A program made the position numbers and the translations under genes. A stretch of 64,000 bases of DNA from Cocleimonas flava. Its GTDB lineage: Bacteria > Pseudomonadota > Gammaproteobacteria > Thiotrichales > Thiotrichaceae. Below the pieces are notes generated by a model. That model was not told the origin of the DNA. It was given only the letters and a program-made list of their open reading frames with translations, and did not search any database. The number at the start of each line of letters is the position of its first letter. Within the stretch, counting starts at the first letter, position 1. The DNA lies in the NCBI RefSeq assembly GCF_004339015.1, contig NZ_SMFQ01000004.1, positions 966,469 to 1,030,468 on the forward strand, read 5' to 3'. Below are positions 54,118-64,000 of this stretch, piece by piece.

Positions 54118-55329
54118 TCAACTTCGATAATCAGCATTTATTGTGATGTAGTCATGAGATAAGTCAGAAGTCCAAACATGGGCCTTGGCATCCCCCGTAT
54201 TTAACACCACACGGATGGTAATTTCTTCTTTATTCATCTCTGCCTGACCCTGCTCTTCCGTGTAGCTATCAGCAGGTTCCCCAGATTCAATCAGCAGGGT
54301 ATCACCCAAATACAGGGTTAACTTACTGATATTGATATTTTCAACAGGAGCACGCCCGATCGCTGCAACAATTCGTCCCCAGTTTGGATCACTGGCAAAT
54401 AATGCCGTTTTGACCAAAGGTGAACGCGCAACCGTGTAGGCTATTTCTTTTGCATAATCATAATCTGGGGCTTGTTCAACACTGACAGTGACAAATTTAG
54501 TGGCACCTTCAGCATCTCGAATAATTGCCTGTGCAAGCTCCTGACAAACATCGCTTAGTGCCGAGATAATCTTGTCACTATTCTTTTCATCAAGCTGAAC
54601 ACCAGACTTACCTGTTGCCATTAATACAAATGAATCATTCGTCGATGTATCACCATCAACGCTAATTGAGTTAAACGTTTGCGTGGTAATGTCCTGACAA
54701 ATAGCTTCCAATTCAGATTGCTTGATAGCTGCATCGGTTGCCACATAAGAAAGCATTGTCGCCATATTCGGCTCAATCATTCCTGAACCTTTAGAAATGC
54801 CGGTAATGGTCACTGTTTCGCCATCAATCTCTAATTGCTTACTCACACCTTTATGCACGGTGTCAGTCGTCATGATTGCTTTGGCAGCACGCATCCAGTT
54901 ATTCGCATCCAGACTCTCGATTAGCGCTGGCACTTTTTCAACGATCTTCCAATAAGGCAATTGCTCACCTATTACACCCGTTGAAAATGGCAATACGCAA
55001 TCCAGATTACACATACCTTCTTCTGCTACTTCGGCACAAATAAGATCAGCTGAAGTCATGCCTTCTTCGCCGGTTCCGGCATTAGCGTTACCTGAGTTAA
55101 TAACTAGGTAACGAATACCATCAGTGGTCTTCAAATGCTCTCGACAGATTGTTACAGGTGCCGCACAAAAAGCGTTCTTGGTGAATACACCTGCGACACT
55201 AGAGCCTTCAGAAACCTCGATTAAGGTTAGATCATCTCGATCTTTATAACGAATATTGGCTTCTATTGAAGCTAATCTCACTCCTTGTACAGGAGAAAGC
55301 TCAGAAGCAGGTATGAAATTAACAGGCAT
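54118..55329 (-). CDS. argJ: Glutamate N-acetyltransferase/amino-acid N-acetyltransferase ArgJ
   Basis: The 403-residue precursor is cleaved in GMIEPNMATMLSY before the catalytic Thr into two chains. N-terminal GVRLASIEANIRYKDRDDL and C-terminal TSDLSHDYITINADYRS fit ArgJ. It recycles the acetyl group from N-acetylornithine to glutamate in arginine synthesis. The secA stop directly abuts its ATG, so the genes are co-translated. Followed by a hairpin. Confidence 0.95.
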   Translation of the reverse strand: MPVNFIPASELSPVQGVRLASIEANIRYKDRDDLTLIEVSEGSSVAGVFTKNAFCAAPVTICREHLKTTDGIRYLVINSGNANAGTGEEGMTSADLICAEVAEEGMCNLDCVLPFSTGVIGEQLPYWKIVEKVPALIESLDANNWMRAAKAIMTTDTVHKGVSKQLEIDGETVTITGISKGSGMIEPNMATMLSYVATDAAIKQSELEAICQDITTQTFNSISVDGDTSTNDSFVLMATGKSGVQLDEKNSDKIISALSDVCQELAQAIIRDAEGATKFVTVSVEQAPDYDYAKEIAYTVARSPLVKTALFASDPNWGRIVAAIGRAPVENINISKLTLYLGDTLLIESGEPADSYTEEQGQAEMNKEEITIRVVLNTGDAKAHVWTSDLSHDYITINADYRS

Positions 55330-58074
55330 TTAGGCTAGCTTTCCATGACATTGTTTATATTTTTTTCCAGAACCACAAGGACAAGGATCATTACGTCCTA
55401 CCTTTTCAACATCACGCTTGAAGGGCTTCATAGCCTCAGGTGGTGGTAAATCAGTGGCAGGATCACTTGACCCTAATGCGCTTTCTGCATCAGCGTGGAC
55501 AAAATCCAGATCGACTTCTTCTTGCTCTTGTAAGAGTTTTTGCTCTTCTTCAAGCGCTTCTAAATCTTCAGGAACTGTAATTTCCAGGCGCGTTAAGAAA
55601 GTCACCACGTCTGTTTTGATTTTACCCAACAGCTCTTCGAACATTTCATAAGCTTCACGCTTATATTCCTGCTTTGGATTCTTTTGTGCATAGCCACGTA
55701 AACCAACACTCTGACGTAGATAATCCATAGAAGCCAAGTGTTCTTTCCAATGTGTATCGACAACATGCAACATCACATCACGTTCTAATTCACGCATACG
55801 TTCAGAACTGATCAAATCTTCTTTGATTTTGATCATACCCTGAATTGACTGAAGGATTTTCTCTCTCAACGTTTCTTCGTGCAACTCATCATCAGAATCC
55901 AACCAACCTTGAATATCAAGATCTACCGACATTTCTTCTTTAAGGTGCTTGGTTAAGCCAGGAATGTCCCATTGCTCAACAATACTTTGACGTGGAATAT
56001 ACTGATCAATGGTACTTTCAACCACATCTTCGATGAATGAAGCTATCGACTCTTCAACGTCTGCGGCTTCAAGAAGCTCTGCACGTTGCTCGTAGATCAC
56101 TTTACGTTGATCATTGGCAACATCATCGTATTCAAGTAGGTTTTTACGTATATCGAAGTTATGCCCTTCAACTTTACGCTGAGCATTTTCAATCGACTTA
56201 CTCACCATTTTTGCTTCAATCGCCTGCCCTTTCTCCATACCTAAGCGCTGCATGATCGCTTTAACACGATCCGAGGCAAATATACGCATTAAGTTATCTT
56301 CCAGAGACAAGAAGAAGCGAGAAGAACCAGGATCGCCCTGACGTGCAGCACGTCCACGTAACTGATTATCAATACGACGTGACTCATGACGCTCTGTACC
56401 AATAATATGTAAACCACCTGCAGTAATTACGGCATCATGACGCTTCTGCCATTCAGCTTTTGCCGCTTCTTTTTGTGCCTCAGTCGCATCTTCACCTAAT
56501 TCTCTTAGGTCAGCATCTAGAGATCCACCTAAAACGATATCGGTACCACGACCAGCCATATTGGTTGCTATGGTTAAAGCCCCCGGCTGACCAGCATTTT
56601 CAATAATATTCGCTTCACGTTCATGCTGCTTAGCATTTAGTACTTCGTGCTTGATGCCTTTTTCATTAAGTAAACGAGAAAGCACCTCAGATGTTTCAAT
56701 TGACGCCGTACCTACTAAGACTGGTTGACCTTTCTTCTGGCAGTATTCGATTTCTTCTGCGATTGCCTGATATTTTTCTTCCTCAGACATGTATACCAAG
56801 TCATTACCATCTTCACGAGCCAATGGCTTGTTTCCAGGAATAACAACCACTTCTAAACCATAGATTTCTTGAAGCTCGAATGCTTCGGTATCAGCCGTTC
56901 CTGTCATCCCTGATAATTTGTCGTATAAACGGAAATAGTTCTGGAATGTGATAGAAGCCATCGTCTGGTTTTCGGCATTGATATGAACGCCTTCTTTAGC
57001 TTCAACAGCCTGATGTAAGCCTTCAGACCAACGTCTTCCAGGCATTGTTCGACCAGTGAATTCATCAACGATAACAATTTCGTTATCGGTAACGATGTAA
57101 TCTACATTTTTCTGGAAAAGGTTATGTGCGCGCAGTGCTGCATTAAAGTGATGTAATACTGAAATGCTTGAACTGTCGTAGAGACCTTGCCCTTCAGGCA
57201 AAATTCCTGCTTCTTGCAGTAGCTTCTCAGCAATCTCATGACCATCATCTGTAAGGAATATCTGCTTACCTTTTTCATCGACTGTGAAGTCGCCTGGTAC
57301 AGTGATATTTTCTTCGTCTTCGCCTTCTTGACGTTTCAGATTAGGAACGATTTTGTTGATTGCCGCATAAAGCTCAGAAGAATCTTCCGCCGCACCAGAA
57401 ATAATCAGTGGTGTTCTGGCTTCATCAATAAGAATTGAGTCAACCTCATCCACGATCGCAAAGTTTAGCTCGCGTTGAACACGTTCTTCTTTGTGATGAG
57501 CCATATTATCGCGCAGATAATCAAAGCCGAATTCGTTATTGGTACCGTAAGTAATATCACATTGATAAGCTTGCTGGCGTTGCGCCTGATCCATCCCGTT
57601 GACAATAATACCTGTCGATAAACCGAGGAAACCATATAGCTTAGCCATCCACTCTGCATCGCGTCGAGCAAGATAATCATTCACCGTGATGACATGAACA
57701 CCTTTACCGGGAAGCGCATTTAGGTAAGCAGCTAGTGTAGCAACTAAGGTTTTACCCTCACCCGTACGCATTTCACAAATCTTACCTTCATTGAGCACCA
57801 TTCCACCAATCATTTGCACGTCGTAATGACGCATATTCATGGTTCTTTTGCCTGCTTCACGAACAGTAGCAAAAGCTTCTGGTAATAACTCATCAAGCGT
57901 TGCACCTTCTTTCAGACGATTTCTGAAATCTTGTGTCTTTGCCTGTAGTTGTTCATCAGTTAAAGCTGAATATTCTTCATCTAGACCTGCGATTATTTTA
58001 GTATTTTTGGTATAAGCCTTAACCAGCCTGTCATTACGACTACCAAAGAGCTTTTTGGTAACTTTTCCGAACAT
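55330..58074 (-). CDS. secA: Preprotein translocase ATPase SecA
   Basis: The 914-residue motor has Walker A in [11 protein letters not shown] (about residues 102-112), the [19 protein letters not shown] box and [10 protein letters not shown], and ends with the zinc-binding tail [17 protein letters not shown]. It drives post-translational export through SecYEG. First gene of secA-argJ. Length is near the E. coli 901 residues. Confidence 0.97.
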   Translation of the reverse strand: MFGKVTKKLFGSRNDRLVKAYTKNTKIIAGLDEEYSALTDEQLQAKTQDFRNRLKEGATLDELLPEAFATVREAGKRTMNMRHYDVQMIGGMVLNEGKICEMRTGEGKTLVATLAAYLNALPGKGVHVITVNDYLARRDAEWMAKLYGFLGLSTGIIVNGMDQAQRQQAYQCDITYGTNNEFGFDYLRDNMAHHKEERVQRELNFAIVDEVDSILIDEARTPLIISGAAEDSSELYAAINKIVPNLKRQEGEDEENITVPGDFTVDEKGKQIFLTDDGHEIAEKLLQEAGILPEGQGLYDSSSISVLHHFNAALRAHNLFQKNVDYIVTDNEIVIVDEFTGRTMPGRRWSEGLHQAVEAKEGVHINAENQTMASITFQNYFRLYDKLSGMTGTADTEAFELQEIYGLEVVVIPGNKPLAREDGNDLVYMSEEEKYQAIAEEIEYCQKKGQPVLVGTASIETSEVLSRLLNEKGIKHEVLNAKQHEREANIIENAGQPGALTIATNMAGRGTDIVLGGSLDADLRELGEDATEAQKEAAKAEWQKRHDAVITAGGLHIIGTERHESRRIDNQLRGRAARQGDPGSSRFFLSLEDNLMRIFASDRVKAIMQRLGMEKGQAIEAKMVSKSIENAQRKVEGHNFDIRKNLLEYDDVANDQRKVIYEQRAELLEAADVEESIASFIEDVVESTIDQYIPRQSIVEQWDIPGLTKHLKEEMSVDLDIQGWLDSDDELHEETLREKILQSIQGMIKIKEDLISSERMRELERDVMLHVVDTHWKEHLASMDYLRQSVGLRGYAQKNPKQEYKREAYEMFEELLGKIKTDVVTFLTRLEITVPEDLEALEEEQKLLQEQEEVDLDFVHADAESALGSSDPATDLPPPEAMKPFKRDVEKVGRNDPCPCGSGKKYKQCHGKLA

Positions 58075-58438
58075 ATTTATTTTTTTCCCCCGGATAACCG
58101 GAATATTTAGGGATCATTGCGCGAAATCATGATGAAATAAAAAAGCATAAATTTCAGATTTGTCTTAAAAACAAGGTTAATAGCACGGCTATTTACCGCA
58201 TTTTTAGGAGAAATCTGGAAGTTTTACGCCATTTTAATCCATCAAACATTTCGTGCAAAAATCTCATTTAATAACTAATCACTCGTCCCCACGAGAAATT
58301 TGCAGAATAGTGTTTGATATAGGGGTTTTTCTACGTAATACAAGAGCAACCCGCATATAAAAAAGCGCATTATATTACAACTAAACAGTTAAGTACCTTA
58401 ATGACTTGTTTTTATTATTATCTAATTCTGACTATTAG
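58075..58438. other. Intergenic region upstream of secA
   Basis: About 360 AT-rich bases between secA and the M23 peptidase gene, both leftward. It should contain the secA promoter. I see no secM-like arrest gene and no dispersed element. Confidence 0.5.
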
Positions 58439-59359
58439 TTATTTTTTAAGGTTTTTCAGGGCGATATTAATAAACCCTTCTGGATTAGTCGGCTTATCAT
58501 TCTCCCACACCTCCAAATGTAAATGTGACCCTGTGGCTCGTCCGGTTTTCCCCATTGTCGCTATTTTATCGCCCTTGTGAACCACATCACCCTTCTTTAC
58601 GAGTATTTTTCGTAGATGCGCATATCGACTTTTTAAAGCATCTGAATGGTGAATTTCTACGACATTACCATAACCACCTTTTCTACCCGCAAAGGTAACA
58701 AAACCACTTCCAATGGTATTTATTTCAGTACCTAGCTTTGCCGCAATATCAATCCCGTTGTGGTGCCGTTGATGACCATTGATAGGATCTCGACGCTTAC
58801 CGTAAGCTGATGAAATATAACCTGTTTTAACAGGACTGGAATAAAATCCAGCAGTTGAGAATGACGCTTTCGAAAAATTATTGGATTTACTAGAAACGTT
58901 ATTTAGCTTTTGGAAGCTGACTTTCTGTCGCTTCAAGCGGCTTTCAATCAATTCTATGCTTTTTATCAAATCTGACTCATCAAGTGTTTCCGAGTTTAAA
59001 TCCAAACTATTATTATTCGGGATAAAACCACCTCTTGCAGGCGTATTATCAAGATGAAAAGCTGCAATATCGATTTCATTATTGGTCGCGATTGTTTTGC
59101 CTAAGGTATTAAGCCGGTCTATTTCTGCCTCTAATGCCGAAGCTTTCTTTAACAGAAGATCGAATTTATTCAGCAATCTCTTTTCATTATGAGAAATCTG
59201 CAAATTTTCATCACTGTATTTTGAATAGTAGTTTTGAGCGGCAAGCGCAGTAATAACCAAAAGGGTTAGTAACGATAAGGGTAAAATTATATGGGACCAC
59301 AGTTTCACTGTGTATTTCTGATGGTGACGTCCATTGTCACTTAAGAAGATAACTTTCAT
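58439..59359 (-). CDS. M23-family peptidoglycan endopeptidase (LytM-like)
   Basis: The 306-residue protein has an N-terminal membrane helix (about residues 22-42), a coiled coil and a C-terminal peptidase M23 domain (about 205-300): HHNGIDIAAKLGTEI (metal His and Asp) and TGSHLHLEVW (HxH). It cuts peptide cross-links in peptidoglycan, or activates amidases if degenerate. The zinc ligands are intact. This type of gene is often found between lpxC and secA. Confidence 0.9.
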   Translation of the reverse strand: MKVIFLSDNGRHHQKYTVKLWSHIILPLSLLTLLVITALAAQNYYSKYSDENLQISHNEKRLLNKFDLLLKKASALEAEIDRLNTLGKTIATNNEIDIAAFHLDNTPARGGFIPNNNSLDLNSETLDESDLIKSIELIESRLKRQKVSFQKLNNVSSKSNNFSKASFSTAGFYSSPVKTGYISSAYGKRRDPINGHQRHHNGIDIAAKLGTEINTIGSGFVTFAGRKGGYGNVVEIHHSDALKSRYAHLRKILVKKGDVVHKGDKIATMGKTGRATGSHLHLEVWENDKPTNPEGFINIALKNLKK

Positions 59360-59403
59360 GGTATGCTTCAGTTCTAAATCGTATCCATACGAAAGTCACT
59401 ACA

Positions 59404-59823
59404 ATGAAGAATATTAATCAACTCGTTAACTCCCAACTGACGGGAAGTATAAAAAGATACGACAAACTGTCAGATTTTGTCTATAAACTGATGCACCTGG
59501 ATAAATCCAAACATAATCTTTGGGTTATCACGAAGCAACAACAACTCACTTTATTAACCGATAATCCCTATTTAGGCACACAACTTCAATATCAAATGAA
59601 TGTGATTTGCGCTGAGATTAATAAACATTTCTTGTTAGAGCTAAAGAAAACCAAAGTTAAGATAGTCCCTCCGACTGCCACTCCTGCAAAGCCGGATAAT
59701 AAACTGTATGAAATAGGTGACAAAGCCAGCGCGATTCTTGCCAACATTGCTGAAGAGATTGATGATGAAGAGCTAAGAGAGTCTTTGCTTAACTTAACAG
59801 TAAACAAGAATAAAAGAACTTAA
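59404..59823 (+). CDS. dciA: DciA-like DUF721 protein (replicative helicase loader)
   Basis: The 139-residue protein has the N-terminal DUF721-like region (HNLWVITKQQQLTLLTDNPYLGTQLQYQ, a strand-strand-helix K-homology-like fold) and a helical tail. DciA is the ancestral loader of DnaB. In gammaproteobacteria a DUF721 gene lies between lpxC and secA, divergent from the M23 gene as here; position is half of the evidence. Copy P follows it. Confidence 0.75.
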   Translation: MKNINQLVNSQLTGSIKRYDKLSDFVYKLMHLDKSKHNLWVITKQQQLTLLTDNPYLGTQLQYQMNVICAEINKHFLLELKKTKVKIVPPTATPAKPDNKLYEIGDKASAILANIAEEIDDEELRESLLNLTVNKNKRT

Positions 59824-59854
59824 ATTACATCATTCTTTAAAATACACAAATTGT

Positions 59855-59880
59855 AAAAAACGACTGTAAGTAGGGGGGTG
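59855..59880 (-). repeat. Dispersed element, copy P
   Basis: A-run, CGACTGT and exact core AAGTAGGGGGGTG, between the convergent ends of dciA and lpxC, in the direction of lpxC. Confidence 0.85.
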
Positions 59881-59923
59881 CCTTAAGTTCTTTCTTGTAA
59901 CGCCTTTTTAGACATAAAACTCA

Positions 59924-60838
59924 CTAAGCTAGCAGACAATTGTCACCGACGTATAATTGAGGTGGTTTTTCATCAGAAGTGAGTGTTACTACTTCCCAGC
60001 TATCCTGGTTTTTTAACAATTCTAAAAGCAATAAATTATTGATCGCATGACCAGATTTATGTCCATGGTATGCACCGATGATGCCATAGCCTAATGTATA
60101 AAGGTCGCCGATTGCATCCAGCATTTTATGCTTTACAAACTCATCGTTATAACGAAGTCCGTCCTTGTTTAATACTCGGTACTCATCCAGTACAACGGCA
60201 TTACCGAAATTACCACCTAAGCCAAGATTTTTTGAACGCAGCATTTCAACATCGCGCATAAAACCAAAGGTTCTGGCACGGCTAATTTCACTATTGTATG
60301 ACTCTATAGATAAGTCATGCTCTAGTGTTTGTTTCGTGTCTTTTACAGCGGGGTGATCAAAATCGATTTCAAATGAAACCTTAAATCCATCATAAGGTGT
60401 GAGCTCAGCCCAGCCTGAATTATTTTCAAATCGAATAGGTTTCTTGATGCGCACTAATTTCTTAGGACGACTTTGAGTTTCGATACCTGCTGATTGAATA
60501 AGGAAGATAAAAGGTGCAGCACTTCCGTCCATAATAGGAACTTCAGCCGCATCAAGATCAACGTAAACATTATCAATACCCAAACCTGCAAACGCAGACA
60601 TTAAATGCTCGATGGTTGAGACTTTTACGCCATCTTTAACCAACGTTGTACTAAGAACAGTCTCACCGACGCTTTCAGGTTTTGATTGTATTTCGACCAC
60701 AGGATCAAGATCCACTCGCGTGAATACAATACCAGTATTAGCTGCAGCCGGACGCAATGTCAGATTGACTCGCTTACCAGAATGCAGTCCTATACCCACT
60801 GTGTTAACAATGCTTTTTAATGTTCTTTGAGCTAGCAC
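59924..60838 (-). CDS. lpxC: UDP-3-O-acyl-N-acetylglucosamine deacetylase LpxC
   Basis: The 304-residue zinc enzyme starts [22 protein letters not shown] and carries the zinc His in [17 protein letters not shown] and the [14 protein letters not shown] motif with His and Asp. It performs the committed step of lipid A synthesis, so the organism makes LPS. Its upstream neighbour prmB is leftward too. Length is near the E. coli 305. Confidence 0.97.
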   Translation of the reverse strand: MLAQRTLKSIVNTVGIGLHSGKRVNLTLRPAAANTGIVFTRVDLDPVVEIQSKPESVGETVLSTTLVKDGVKVSTIEHLMSAFAGLGIDNVYVDLDAAEVPIMDGSAAPFIFLIQSAGIETQSRPKKLVRIKKPIRFENNSGWAELTPYDGFKVSFEIDFDHPAVKDTKQTLEHDLSIESYNSEISRARTFGFMRDVEMLRSKNLGLGGNFGNAVVLDEYRVLNKDGLRYNDEFVKHKMLDAIGDLYTLGYGIIGAYHGHKSGHAINNLLLLELLKNQDSWEVVTLTSDEKPPQLYVGDNCLLA

Positions 60839-61013
60839 AATGTCCCCTAAGACCGTTTGATTTTTCTATTGAATAAGCGAGTTTAACGTTATTTACGTTA
60901 CTGAATGCTTAACGAATTATTATATCACACTTTATTTAAGAATCTATTTCCACAAAAAAGTTCAGATATAAATATCATAACGCATCAGATCACGATTTGG
61001 ATCTGAAACACTA

Positions 61014-61940
61014 TTAATTTTTCGTAATGAATTCCTGAAGCTGCTGCTTGGTTAACATGAACACGCCATCCCCTCCTCTTTCAAACTCAATCCATTGAAA
61101 TGGAACCTGAGGGAATTCTTGCACTAAAGCGTGCTGACTATTACCTACTTCAACGACTAAAATACCTTCATCATTAAGGTATTCAGAAGCTTGAGCGAGA
61201 ATTTGGCGCGTACAATCTAACCCATCATTACCAGAACTAAGGCCAAGTTCTGGTTCATGATGGAATTCATCTGACATGCCATCAATATCATCCTTATCAA
61301 CATAAGGGGGATTGGTCACAATAATATCGTAACGGCGTTGCCCTATATTTGAAAAGAGATCGGATTGGATTGCAGTTATTTGTTCAGATGCATCATGTTT
61401 TTCTATATTTATTCTAGCTACATCCAGAGCATCTTCTGACAAGTCAGCTAAATCTACTTCTGCATAAGGAAAAGCATAAGCACAGGCAATACCAATACAA
61501 CCACTACCCGTACAAAGGTCTAATATATTCTCAACTTCATCCGGCATTACCCAGGGTTGAAACTGGTTTTCTACTAATTCCGCAATGGGTGAACGTGGCA
61601 CTAAAACCCGTTCATCAATGAAAAACTGTAAACCGGCAAACCAACCTTCTTTAGTTAAATACGCTGCAGGTACTCTTTCTTCGATTCTACGTTTTAATAA
61701 TGCGACTATTGCATGTTTTTCTGTATCAGTGACTTTTGATTGCCAGTAGACATTAGGTGTATCTACAGGAAGGTTTAAAGCACGTAATACAAGGTATACT
61801 GATTCATCTAAAGGAGAAGACATTCCATGCGAATAACTTAATTCAGCATCTACAAATCGACTCGCTCCCCATCGCATAAAATCAGTCAATGTCGAGAGCT
61901 CTTTGTTAGCTGCATCGTATTCTACAATCTGTTTTGTCAT
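61014..61940 (-). CDS. prmB: 50S ribosomal protein L3 glutamine methyltransferase PrmB
   Basis: The 308-residue protein has the SAM motif ILDLCTGSGCIGIACA (about residues 139-154) and the catalytic NPPYVDKDDI (about 204-213), and an N-terminal helical domain with RVPAAYLT that separates PrmB from release-factor methylase PrmC. It methylates Gln150 of L3. It diverges from psd. Confidence 0.88.
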   Translation of the reverse strand: MTKQIVEYDAANKELSTLTDFMRWGASRFVDAELSYSHGMSSPLDESVYLVLRALNLPVDTPNVYWQSKVTDTEKHAIVALLKRRIEERVPAAYLTKEGWFAGLQFFIDERVLVPRSPIAELVENQFQPWVMPDEVENILDLCTGSGCIGIACAYAFPYAEVDLADLSEDALDVARINIEKHDASEQITAIQSDLFSNIGQRRYDIIVTNPPYVDKDDIDGMSDEFHHEPELGLSSGNDGLDCTRQILAQASEYLNDEGILVVEVGNSQHALVQEFPQVPFQWIEFERGGDGVFMLTKQQLQEFITKN

Positions 61941-62022
61941 TACTATAGTTTCCCTTTAACGAATGCCGTATTATCCTTTTTTTATGCTTTATTTCATTAA
62001 CTAATTAACCGATCTTAACTAA

Positions 62023-62874
62023 ATGAATGCTTCTCTATTAGATTATCTCAAATCAGGTGCGCTATATGCGTTACCACACCATTTTATTTCTCGTATTGTA
62101 TTTAAGTTGACCCGAGTTAAATCTCCATTAGTGCCAAAAGCTATTACTTTATTTAGCAAAGCATTTGACGTGAACTTAGATGAAGCGAAAAATTCTGATC
62201 CTGCCAGTTACTCAACGTTTAATGAGTTTTTTACGCGAGAATTAAAAGAAGGATTAAGACCTATTTCAGACACACGAATTGTAAGCCCTGTTGATGGCAC
62301 TATTAGTGAGTTTGGCGATATAAAAAATGGGCAACTTTTGCAGGCGAAAGGTATTACATACAGCCTAGAGCAACTACTTGGCGGAAACAAAGAAAGAGCA
62401 AATCTTTATGATAATGGGCAGTTTATTACCATCTATTTATCACCGCGTGATTATCATCGTATTCATATGCCCTGCACTGGCAAATTAACAGAACAAGTTC
62501 ATATACCTGGCCGTCTTTTTAGTGTCGCCAAACATACCGTTAAAACCGTCAAAAGCATTTTCGCTAGAAATGAACGCGTTGTGGCAAGTTTTGATACTGA
62601 GTATGGTTCTATGACAATGGTTTTAGTCGGCGCAATCAATGTAGCAGCGATAGAAACCGTGTGGCACGGGCTCATTACACCACCCAAAGGTGAGACAACT
62701 ACAGCCAAATCATATAAGTCTAAAGATATTCAGTTAGATAAAGGTAAAGAAATGGGGCGTTTCAATATGGGCTCTACCGTTATTTTAGTTTTTCAAAATA
62801 ATGCACCTAAACTAAGTGACTCATTGAAGGTTGATCAAACACTGCAATTAGGAGAGAGTTTATCTGAGACATAG
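62023..62874 (+). CDS. psd: Phosphatidylserine decarboxylase proenzyme
   Basis: The 283-residue precursor shows SPVDGTISEFG, SPRDYHRIHMPC, the GAINVAAIET region and the cleavage site in NMGSTVI (about residues 249-253; most family members have LGST), where serine becomes the pyruvoyl group. It makes phosphatidylethanolamine in the inner membrane. Divergent from prmB. Confidence 0.94.
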   Translation: MNASLLDYLKSGALYALPHHFISRIVFKLTRVKSPLVPKAITLFSKAFDVNLDEAKNSDPASYSTFNEFFTRELKEGLRPISDTRIVSPVDGTISEFGDIKNGQLLQAKGITYSLEQLLGGNKERANLYDNGQFITIYLSPRDYHRIHMPCTGKLTEQVHIPGRLFSVAKHTVKTVKSIFARNERVVASFDTEYGSMTMVLVGAINVAAIETVWHGLITPPKGETTTAKSYKSKDIQLDKGKEMGRFNMGSTVILVFQNNAPKLSDSLKVDQTLQLGESLSET

Positions 62875-63022
62875 ATAACTCATTTCACTTAGTTAGAAAT
62901 ATTGATACAAACAATTTTATTAACATTAAGATCCCTATTAATTTTATACGCTTATTGGTTCCATAGCAGGATTTGTTAGATTATCCTTAAGCAATTATTA
63001 TCATTATCGGAGGACAACAGCA

Positions 63023-63325
63023 GTGATCACGGTTTCAAAGATTTTCTTAGCGATGACTCTATCGACTTTGCTCGTAGCTTGCAGCAATGCCCCAGTTCAG
63101 ACTAAAAGACTAAACACTGTAGAAGATCTTGTAGTAGGTGCGGAAAGAGTACTTTCAAATAATACTAATCCAAACGCCAAACAATATGCTAAACAGAATT
63201 TAGATACTGCAGGTGCATACTTATTAACGTTAAGAGATAACAAAAAAATATTATCTGACAACCAATTAAAAAGGTATAACGCGCTTACTCAACGTATTTC
63301 AGTTTTACAAAAGCAAACTAATTAA
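63023..63325 (+). CDS. Small lipoprotein, 100 residues
   Basis: GTG start at 63023 with a strong GGAGG site nine bases upstream. The lipoprotein signal ends LLVAC (Cys20). The mature part is about 80 mainly helical residues (NTVEDLVVGAERVL; NAKQYAKQNLDTAGAYLLTLRDN). Not a family I can name. An outer- or inner-membrane lipid-anchored protein of unknown role. Followed by a long hairpin and copy Q. Confidence 0.72.
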   Translation: MITVSKIFLAMTLSTLLVACSNAPVQTKRLNTVEDLVVGAERVLSNNTNPNAKQYAKQNLDTAGAYLLTLRDNKKILSDNQLKRYNALTQRISVLQKQTN

Positions 63326-63337
63326 AAAATAGTATAA

Positions 63338-63372
63338 ATGAATATGCCATCAATATTCGATGGCATATTCAT
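63338..63372 (+). terminator. Long hairpin after the small lipoprotein gene
   Basis: TGAATATGCCATC pairs with GATGGCATATTCA around a seven-base loop, a stem of at least 13 pairs, followed by a weakly T-rich run. Confidence 0.65.
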
Positions 63373-63390
63373 TGTCTCTATTAATTAAGA

Positions 63391-63420
63391 CACCCCCCCT
63401 ACTTTAGGGCACTTTATTTT
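63391..63420 (+). repeat. Dispersed element, copy Q
   Basis: CA, seven C, TACTT, then TAGGGCAC and a T-rich run. It has one extra C relative to the core. CCCTA and TAGGG can form a five-pair stem. Confidence 0.8.
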
Positions 63421-63705
63421 CAATAAATTTCTACTAACAGTTTCTTCTGAGACAGAGCATTTAGTATAAGTTCTGTTTAAATCCATTCATTAAAAACGCC
63501 TTCCTAAACGGTTAAACAATGTAAGAAACAGTCACTGTTTTCCTTATGCAATTATTGTTAAGTAAATATTTTTATTCATGATTCATGAATAGGCTTGTTC
63601 TCCTAAGTTATTATCTTTAATGATTTTATTCAAACAGGATCTGTAAATATTTCTGACTAGTCAGCTTTATACTAATGTTAGTTTCATCTATTTCTGATCT
63701 ATAGC

Positions 63706-63732
63706 CACCCCCGTACTAATGGGTACTTTTTT
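63706..63732 (+). repeat. Dispersed element, copy R (degenerate)
   Basis: CACCCCCGTACTAATGGGTAC and six T: the same layout with two core differences. It lies 316 bases from copy Q in the otherwise empty region before the rRNA genes. I see nothing else between 63421 and 63919 except a 40-codon ORF without strong support. Confidence 0.55.
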
Positions 63733-63919
63733 CATATATCCTTTTCATGTAATTAAGGCATCCTTCACATGAATCTGTCATCTGACACTCAAAGTACTGT
63801 CGTCTATGAACAACGCGTATATCTACATAAAGTCCACAGATATTGCATATCTCAAAGCAAGGTTGGTCGATCTGTCTTTAAGATAATATAGGGGGTAGTT
63901 TGATATAAATCGCAGGCAT

Positions 63920-63949
63920 AAAAAAAGCCCGTTCGTTAGAACGGGCTTT
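63920..63949 (-). terminator. rRNA operon terminator
   Basis: AAAGCCCGTTC and GAACGGGCTTT pair around GTTA; on the minus strand six T follow. It is about 12 bases downstream of the 5S 3' end. Confidence 0.92.
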
Positions 63950-63960
63950 CAGGATAATAA

Positions 63961-64000
63961 CTTGGTGATGACCTACTTTCACATGGGGAAGCCCCACACT
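63961..64000 (-). rRNA. rrf: 5S ribosomal RNA, 3' end (runs off the right edge)
   Basis: The minus strand reads AGTGTGGGGCTTCCCCATGTG and continues to GTAGGTCATCACC, the typical 3' third of bacterial 5S rRNA. The rest, and presumably 23S and 16S, are beyond the window. Confidence 0.95.

Noticed and set aside
63770..63892. A 40-codon ORF before the rRNA genes
   Set aside because: Weak ribosome-site spacing, no recognisable similarity and high chance of a random ORF in a 600-base gap.

Overview
This window is chromosomal DNA of a low-GC, AT-rich Gram-negative bacterium, most likely a gammaproteobacterium. The evidence is the gene orders hflK-hflC-DUF2065-hisZ-purA, rpsF-rpsR-DUF2232-rplI, lpxC/DciA/M23/secA-argJ and fabI, and families largely confined to that class (Rof, Rnk, RlmG, DUF3301, DUF3461, TgpA, FimV-like). 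A Gly/Asn/Tyr-rich secreted protein resembling sulfur-globule proteins hints at a sulfur oxidiser such as Thiotrichales, but this is an inference. Nearly all of the window is housekeeping sequence. No insertion sequence, prophage or CRISPR array was recognised.

Layout. 1-3.9 kb: purA (partial), hisZ, DUF2065, hflC and hflK, one leftward operon. 4.1-12.2 kb: an FGE-fold protein, rlmG, unknowns, a pteridine reductase diverging from midA, a hemerythrin-like protein and rbgA. 12.3-18.4 kb: one 2024-residue lipoprotein with Ig/cadherin-like repeats and a CAP domain. 18.7-25.2 kb: an FAD-linked dehydrogenase, two small unknown genes, and a moxR-DUF58-tgpA operon. 25.4-27.7 kb: umuDC and rnk. 28.0-29.3 kb: a small accessory patch with a 58-bp perfect palindrome, a tmRNA-3'-end-like fragment, a secreted near-canonical ubiquitin and tRNA-Ser. 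29.4-35.7 kb: hpf, terB, a cold-shock gene, glnS, a voltage-gated channel, serS and crcB. 35.8-39.7 kb: glcDEF (glycolate oxidation). 39.7-44.3 kb: a FimV-like protein, a porin, a sulfotransferase and a protein kinase. 44.5-51.5 kb: the ribosomal operon, DUF3461, DUF1461, an IMPase, DUF3301, dodecin and fabI-cupin-rof. 51.7-58.1 kb: the sulfur-globule-like protein, mutT, a polysaccharide deacetylase, argJ and secA. 58.4-63.3 kb: an M23 peptidase, dciA, lpxC, prmB, psd and a small lipoprotein. The right edge is the 3' end of a leftward 5S rRNA.

Two signals stand out. First, 28614-29006 encodes a ubiquitin about 83% identical to the eukaryotic protein over its first 72 residues. It is fused in frame to a bacterial signal peptide, whose predicted cleavage would expose exactly ubiquitin Met1, and to a C-terminal IPTLxxWG (IPTL-CTERM/exosortase-type) sorting signal that replaces the diglycine tail. 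Second, a dispersed short element occurs 19 times: core CACCCCCCTACTT, then a short variable hairpin-like stretch and a T-tract. Eleven cores are exact. It lies in both orientations, mostly between genes, but also inside midA, umuC and a deacetylase signal peptide and at the 3' ends of two genes. Two copies form the perfect palindrome next to the ubiquitin patch. It behaves like a DNA-uptake-signal or REP-type family and does not match one I know.
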